Below are positions 60,801 through 64,000 of a DNA stretch of 64,000 bases, piece by piece. Origin of the DNA: Comamonadaceae bacterium (GTDB taxonomy: Bacteria; Pseudomonadota; Gammaproteobacteria; Burkholderiales; Burkholderiaceae_C); NCBI GenBank assembly GCA_027484105.1, contig JAIXUG010000002.1:1-64000 (forward strand), given 5' to 3'. The stretch's first letter is position 1; the number at the start of each line of letters is the position of its first letter. The position numbers were made by a program, and so were the translations under genes. The notes under the pieces were generated by a model, which was given only the letters and a program-made list of their open reading frames with translations, searched no databases and was not told where the DNA came from.

Positions 60801-62730
60801 CATCATGTCTGACGATGATATTTGCTGCTTGAGTAAATCCACCGGTTAAGGCAATGGCTCCAGTGTTGGCGCCAGATCGCATCCAAATATCAATCGTGCC
60901 AGTTCCAGCCTTCAACGTACCACCATTCAAATTGATCACAGCATTTCCAGCATCACGGTTCGCTGAAACAGCGCCCGGATCATTGGCCATGAGCGTCAAG
61001 TTGGCATCAACCAATTCAATCGTCCTGGGACTGCTCATGGTGATGCTTCTGCCTGCTTGCAAAGTCAAGTTGCCAGTGCCAGTGCTGATGATGTTGGATG
61101 AAACCGTGATGTCGTTGTTCGCCTGCAGCGTTAACGAAGTACCACTGCTCAATGTTGCAGCAATGTCGCTGGCCGCAATAGTACTGTTAGCTGATGGCGT
61201 TGTTGAAAATGTAGTGTCTGGATTGCCCCCCGTACCTGTTCCGCTTCCAATGGTGATGTTTTTAGGGTCCAGCAACAAACGACCGCTGAGTCCATTTGCC
61301 GCTGAAGCATTGACCCTCCCGGTGAAGCTCAATTGATCACGACTTGATACCTCCACCAAGCCCCCGTCACCTCGCAACGCGCCACCTTTTGCATTGGCGT
61401 TGCTGTTGAAAATGGTTTGTTGTTCGGACCACACAATGGCCGTTCCAGCATTGCCGTTTTGCGTGGCACTCACATCAAGCGTGCTGTCCAGCACCCGTGT
61501 TCGCAGTGCATTCACGATGTCGGTGTCTTTGCCCAGGTACCCGCCGCCGATGCGAACAGTTCCACCATCGCCCGCTTGTGCGCCCTGCCCCATGGTTTGC
61601 AGCGTTGCCGAAAGCACGGAGACTTCTGGTGCCGCCAAGGTGATATGTCCACCCACATTGCCGTTGGCTGAGACAAGACCAGACAACACAATGTCCGCAC
61701 CAGTATCCACACGCACTGTGCCCCCCTTGGAGGTCAAGTCACCGTCGGCATTCATCTGGCCAGTGGCTGTTTGTTCAAAGCGTCCGCTGGCACGAGCACT
61801 GATGGCGCTGGCTGCCAATGTGCCCGCTTGATTGACCGTTTGGCCTTCCAGAACAATCCGACCATCTCTGTTTTCCAACCGCTGTGCGCGCACCACCCCA
61901 CTGTTGTTCACAACGCCTTGAGTGATGTTGTCCACCGATTGGGCTGACAGCACTGCCATGCCACCATCTGCCCTGACAGTGCCTGTGTTCTCGACCAATG
62001 CGCTGGCAGCACCAGCGTTGACGCGGTACCTGATCAGACCGTCCCCCGCAAAGTCCACCGTGATGTCCTGCGCTGCACCCAGCAAGGTGCTTCCTTTGAG
62101 GGTGTTGATCTGTCCATCGTTTTTCACCACGGGTGCCAAGAACGCCACAGCACCGCCATTCGCGGTGGTGATTCGGCCTTGGTTGACGACAGCGCCCAAG
62201 GCATGCAGGCCACCTGCAGCGAAGCGGTAGTTGCCGTTCATGAAGTTGGCATCGCTGATGGCCAGGGTGGAGGCAACCAAACTGCCGACATCTACTTGGC
62301 TGCCTCGGCCAAAGACCACGCCAGCCGGGTTGACCAGCATGACTTGGCCATTGGCCGAAAGTCGACCCATGATTTGCGTCGGGTCTTGCGATTGGATACG
62401 GTTGAGCGCCACGGCCGACGCCGAGGGCTGCACAAAGTTCACGCTGGCATTGGCGCCAATGTTGAAGCTGCTCCAATTCGTGATCAAGCGGTCGGTGTTT
62501 TGATTCACCGTCATGGCTGCACCTTGTGCGCTGATGGCACCACTGCCTGACACGATTTGTCCACCCGTGGGCAATTGTTGGGTGCTCACGGTCTGTGCCA
62601 TGGCCACGCTGGCAACGGCAGTCAGCAACAACGCCCCTGCAGAGCGCTTGCCACGCGATTTGGCGTTTTCCGCCACAGCCACCCAGGTGTTGGCAACTTC
62701 ATTCCAGATGAGTCTGTAGGTATTGTTCAT
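57829..62730 (-). CDS. TpsA-type filamentous adhesin/exoprotein with MBG/YDG repeats
   Basis: 1633 residues. The N-terminus is an extended signal peptide (MNNTYRLIWNEVANTWVAVAE) followed by a normal signal region with AMA|QTV cleavage near residue 45. The TPS/haemagglutination domain follows with NFVQPSASAVALNRIQSQDPTQIMGRLSANGQVMLVNPAGVVFG. Residues about 300-900 are a Gly/Asn/Thr-rich beta-helix. Near 954-1110 lie MBG-type domains (MVYGDSYP; SMTYGGTAP). Then come YDG-type repeats near 1132 (KAYDGSNS), 1232 (KTYDGTTS) and 1329 (KPFDGTVS). The C-terminal about 200 residues are unrecognised. The 58-61 kb part is visibly more AT-rich than the neighbours, suggesting acquisition. It is exported by the adjacent TpsB. 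Confidence 0.9.
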   Translation of the reverse strand: MNNTYRLIWNEVANTWVAVAENAKSRGKRSAGALLLTAVASVAMAQTVSTQQLPTGGQIVSGSGAISAQGAAMTVNQNTDRLITNWSSFNIGANASVNFVQPSASAVALNRIQSQDPTQIMGRLSANGQVMLVNPAGVVFGRGSQVDVGSLVASTLAISDANFMNGNYRFAAGGLHALGAVVNQGRITTANGGAVAFLAPVVKNDGQINTLKGSTLLGAAQDITVDFAGDGLIRYRVNAGAASALVENTGTVRADGGMAVLSAQSVDNITQGVVNNSGVVRAQRLENRDGRIVLEGQTVNQAGTLAASAISARASGRFEQTATGQMNADGDLTSKGGTVRVDTGADIVLSGLVSANGNVGGHITLAAPEVSVLSATLQTMGQGAQAGDGGTVRIGGGYLGKDTDIVNALRTRVLDSTLDVSATQNGNAGTAIVWSEQQTIFNSNANAKGGALRGDGGLVEVSSRDQLSFTGRVNASAANGLSGRLLLDPKNITIGSGTGTGGNPDTTFSTTPSANSTIAASDIAATLSSGTSLTLQANNDITVSSNIISTGTGNLTLQAGRSITMSSPRTIELVDANLTLMANDPGAVSANRDAGNAVINLNGGTLKAGTGTIDIWMRSGANTGAIALTGGFTQAANIIVRHDGTSATGIDVSAATIDTAGGQMGAGSLVLAANQGGITSSTSTLIMRGNDGNTVTIRARDDISLSANTLNRMGSASAIGATQLYAGRSVSLSGGLELMLGDSPLTIRANYFDAAAGVSSTRLTGAAAITTGYSFNGIRSNNSEISIKLMDGTGLTGTTPVSGDITIARISSTMGTASNVEVINDGPTSGKKVILNGAISALGTVLVSTRDGDINVSGNIATTNTTANAIKLIAGTAFSAPVDTGGNIVISGTRTMTTGVGGRVSLFSGNPSASTGVGTLATAARSFNNVDPANMPSSGVSSGIYAFFRQNMIPLTITLDNTTMVYGDSYPTMPTFTLTGGAFNTGDSISSIAWGTAATAFKAQGTYAYSTANLLAPTFACAVSGCAANYSLTFVNALTITPRPITITADAKSMTYGGTAPALSHQITAGSVVNNDAVSGALSRAAGIRAGTYVIGLNSLSYGSNYAVTYVPANFTINPAVLTVSMTNSGVTKAYDGSNSAPAGFSPTLSVSGLIANDTAATLSNTGSAFNDAHVLAADKVTVSGLAITGITGSNGSLPSDYVLSASSTFVPATITPVAVTVSSASIGGTLSKTYDGTTSATGASVSGTVTGGIAGDVLNLGASGMTLSYSSPRAGSSTISASGIPSLVISSSSAGSLPSDYSFTAPVIADAAGTITPKLLVSSLTNTNVSKPFDGTVSTPSGFEPQFVVSGLIAGDTFARLSGTASFNTADPQTANAVVVSSLAISRIDGANGSVPTDYRLDSTENLVSAKIIQQPLFFPALVQSSTASTTATTATSSQTIESRKENVLIAARVAVSAVSTSPAPQIKLAAVLNFGEADVGMDLLVSPNSSSLTLAQSTSSESASKEDAEVKSNTVGLFNQTGSTIASGGALSIVEQGRSISASNVSTTTPSSSDINLTGMRFVNVDYSLPSGGKNQMSVGVSSDGVLVVKVPPAMKAASDDRSLALIGMATAKARLDVQPANVKGVVIQVE

Positions 62731-62773
62731 TTTTTAAATTGATCTGTGGATATTGATTGGCGAGTTCGATGGA

Positions 62774-64000
62774 TCAATAGAACCAATTGCCTTGAAATAG
62801 GAGGCGCGATGCGCTTGCGCGTCCATCCGAGTTCATGCCTTCAATCGTGCGACCCGGGTTCGATCCGATTTTTTGTGCCCACATCACCCTGATGCTGTGA
62901 CTTCCGGATTTGCTCAAATTAACGCCAAAGCCCCAACCCTCCAGGCCATAGTTGTTTCGACCTGTAGCAGTTGAAATCGGAAGGCCTTTGGTGTCTTTGT
63001 GAACGCTGATTCGGCCTGCGTCATGAAAAGCCACCAATTGCACCTGTCCCGCACTGGAGTTGAGGCTCTGCCAGTCATAACGCAGCTCAAGATTGGAGAC
63101 CCAACCTGCATCACCGGTGGCTTCACCTCGCACGTAGGCACGCACGCCACCCGGTCCACCCAGACTGAATTTTTCGGAAGAATCAAGGTTCTTGCCTGCA
63201 GCTTGGCCATAGAGTGTGGCCACCAAAGTGAAATGGCTGCCAAGCCTTTGCAGACGGTTCAGGCTGTAATTGAGTTTTTCAAAATGCCCCTGTGAGTTGT
63301 AGCCCGCAGCATCGGCATCCCTGTCCGCCGCTAACCGTGACAAGTCGATCTGGCCGACTGTGACCCCCAAGCTGAAGTTGCTCAGACCGCCACCCGCAAA
63401 ATTATCCAACTTGTCCGCAGACAAGTTGGCATTGAGCGTGTTGGCACGCTTGTCTTTCAAAAGACCGCTGCTGGAGTCATCTTGCATCGCTTTGTGGTTG
63501 AGCGAAAGACTGGTGTAAATGTTTTCAACCCGACTCCTTTGGATGGGGTAAGACAACATCACCGTGGCATTGTTCGAATTGCCCTTCAATCCTGCTGTTT
63601 GACCAACACCCTGAACAATCTTGTAGTTCATGGGACTCCAAATTGCACCCAGCTTGAGCCCATTGGCGCCAAGAGGAATGGTGTAACCCAAGCGAGCAAG
63701 ATTGAGACCCTCTGCATGTATGACATTGAGGGTGTATTGATCGCCGAAGCCTTTGGGGTCGTTGAGTTGCAAACCCGCATTGATTTGAGCCACACCAGTG
63801 AAGCGGCTTCCATGGTTGTCTGCCATAACAGAGCCAGACACCAGTGGGCCTTGCTCGACGTTAAGGACAATGCGTGTGGCACCGGGGTTCACGCCTGGTT
63901 CAAGTTGGGCACGTGCAGTCAAACCAGGCAGATCACCCGCTACCAGCAAGGTTCGCTCCAAATCGGCTTCATTGGCCAGAGATCCGGCCTTGAGGTTGTG
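62774..64000 (-). CDS. TpsB (ShlB/FhaC-type) outer-membrane transporter, 5' end outside window
   Basis: The frame is open to the window edge, so the N-terminus lies beyond base 64000 (the TTG at 63961 is internal). The first visible part, about 85 residues, belongs to a POTRA domain (ANEADLERTLLVAGDLPGL, then GATRIVLNVEQGPLVSG). The 16-strand barrel domain follows (NAGLQLNDPKGFGDQYTL, LARLGYTIPLGANGLKLGAIWSPMNYKIV). The family motif VRGY appears as VRAY in GGPGGVRAYVRGEA. The barrel ends with a C-terminal aromatic (NWFY). It secretes the TpsA encoded 43 nt downstream. Confidence 0.92.
   Translation of the reverse strand, partial: HNLKAGSLANEADLERTLLVAGDLPGLTARAQLEPGVNPGATRIVLNVEQGPLVSGSVMADNHGSRFTGVAQINAGLQLNDPKGFGDQYTLNVIHAEGLNLARLGYTIPLGANGLKLGAIWSPMNYKIVQGVGQTAGLKGNSNNATVMLSYPIQRSRVENIYTSLSLNHKAMQDDSSSGLLKDKRANTLNANLSADKLDNFAGGGLSNFSLGVTVGQIDLSRLAADRDADAAGYNSQGHFEKLNYSLNRLQRLGSHFTLVATLYGQAAGKNLDSSEKFSLGGPGGVRAYVRGEATGDAGWVSNLELRYDWQSLNSSAGQVQLVAFHDAGRISVHKDTKGLPISTATGRNNYGLEGWGFGVNLSKSGSHSIRVMWAQKIGSNPGRTIEGMNSDGRASASRLLFQGNWFY

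Overview
The window looks like a chromosomal segment from a betaproteobacterium of the order Burkholderiales, most likely Comamonadaceae (a freshwater Limnohabitans/Rhodoferax-like organism). This rests on protein-level resemblance, the high-GC coding DNA, linkages such as map-glnD and mltG-tmk-holB-tatD, and repeats that I associate from memory with this family. No rRNA, tRNA, CRISPR array, phage or insertion sequence is visible. About 51 protein genes cover nearly everything.

Layout. 0-5.5 kb: the 3' end of guaA with a clean terminator, a small K+-channel-like membrane protein, a TadA/haloalkane-dehalogenase fusion, ldcA and a penicillin-acylase-family Ntn hydrolase. 5.7-10 kb (minus strand): mltG-tmk-holB-tatD plus a periplasmic ankyrin protein. 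10-19 kb: ygfZ, a thioesterase-GNAT fusion, an HSL-type esterase, an iron-dependent alcohol dehydrogenase, trhO, a DUF1330 protein, a patatin and tex, then a small lipoprotein with an HEVRH motif.

19.6-36.4 kb is one long minus-strand catabolic block. It starts with an acyl-CoA synthetase and a five-component branched-chain-type ABC transporter (livK, livH, livM, livG, livF). It continues with a FadB-type bifunctional enzyme, a thiolase, a large acyl-CoA dehydrogenase, two SDRs, a PaaI-type thioesterase, an MDR reductase, a GST-like protein and a Dabb protein. Together these could import a carboxylic acid, activate it to a CoA thioester and beta-oxidise it. A TetR-type operator sits in the fadB-type promoter.

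36.5-42.6 kb (plus strand): selO-msrB, yciB-bolA, a parvulin and rlhA. Between the parvulin gene and rlhA lie two long hairpins. Their 26-nt loops are identical but inverted relative to each other, while most of their stem sequence is unrelated. This is the most unusual structure in the window. 42.6-50.5 kb (minus strand): a cystatin-like lipoprotein, a SWIM/SNF2 helicase and purL, which carries an in-frame repeat insertion. 50.7-53.6 kb: an overlapping GntR regulator / PhyH dioxygenase / SAF-domain oxidoreductase operon of unknown substrate. 53.8-57.8 kb: map, glnD and a flavin reductase. 57.8-64 kb (minus strand): a two-partner secretion pair, with a TpsB transporter cut by the window edge and a 1633-residue TpsA adhesin with MBG/YDG repeats.
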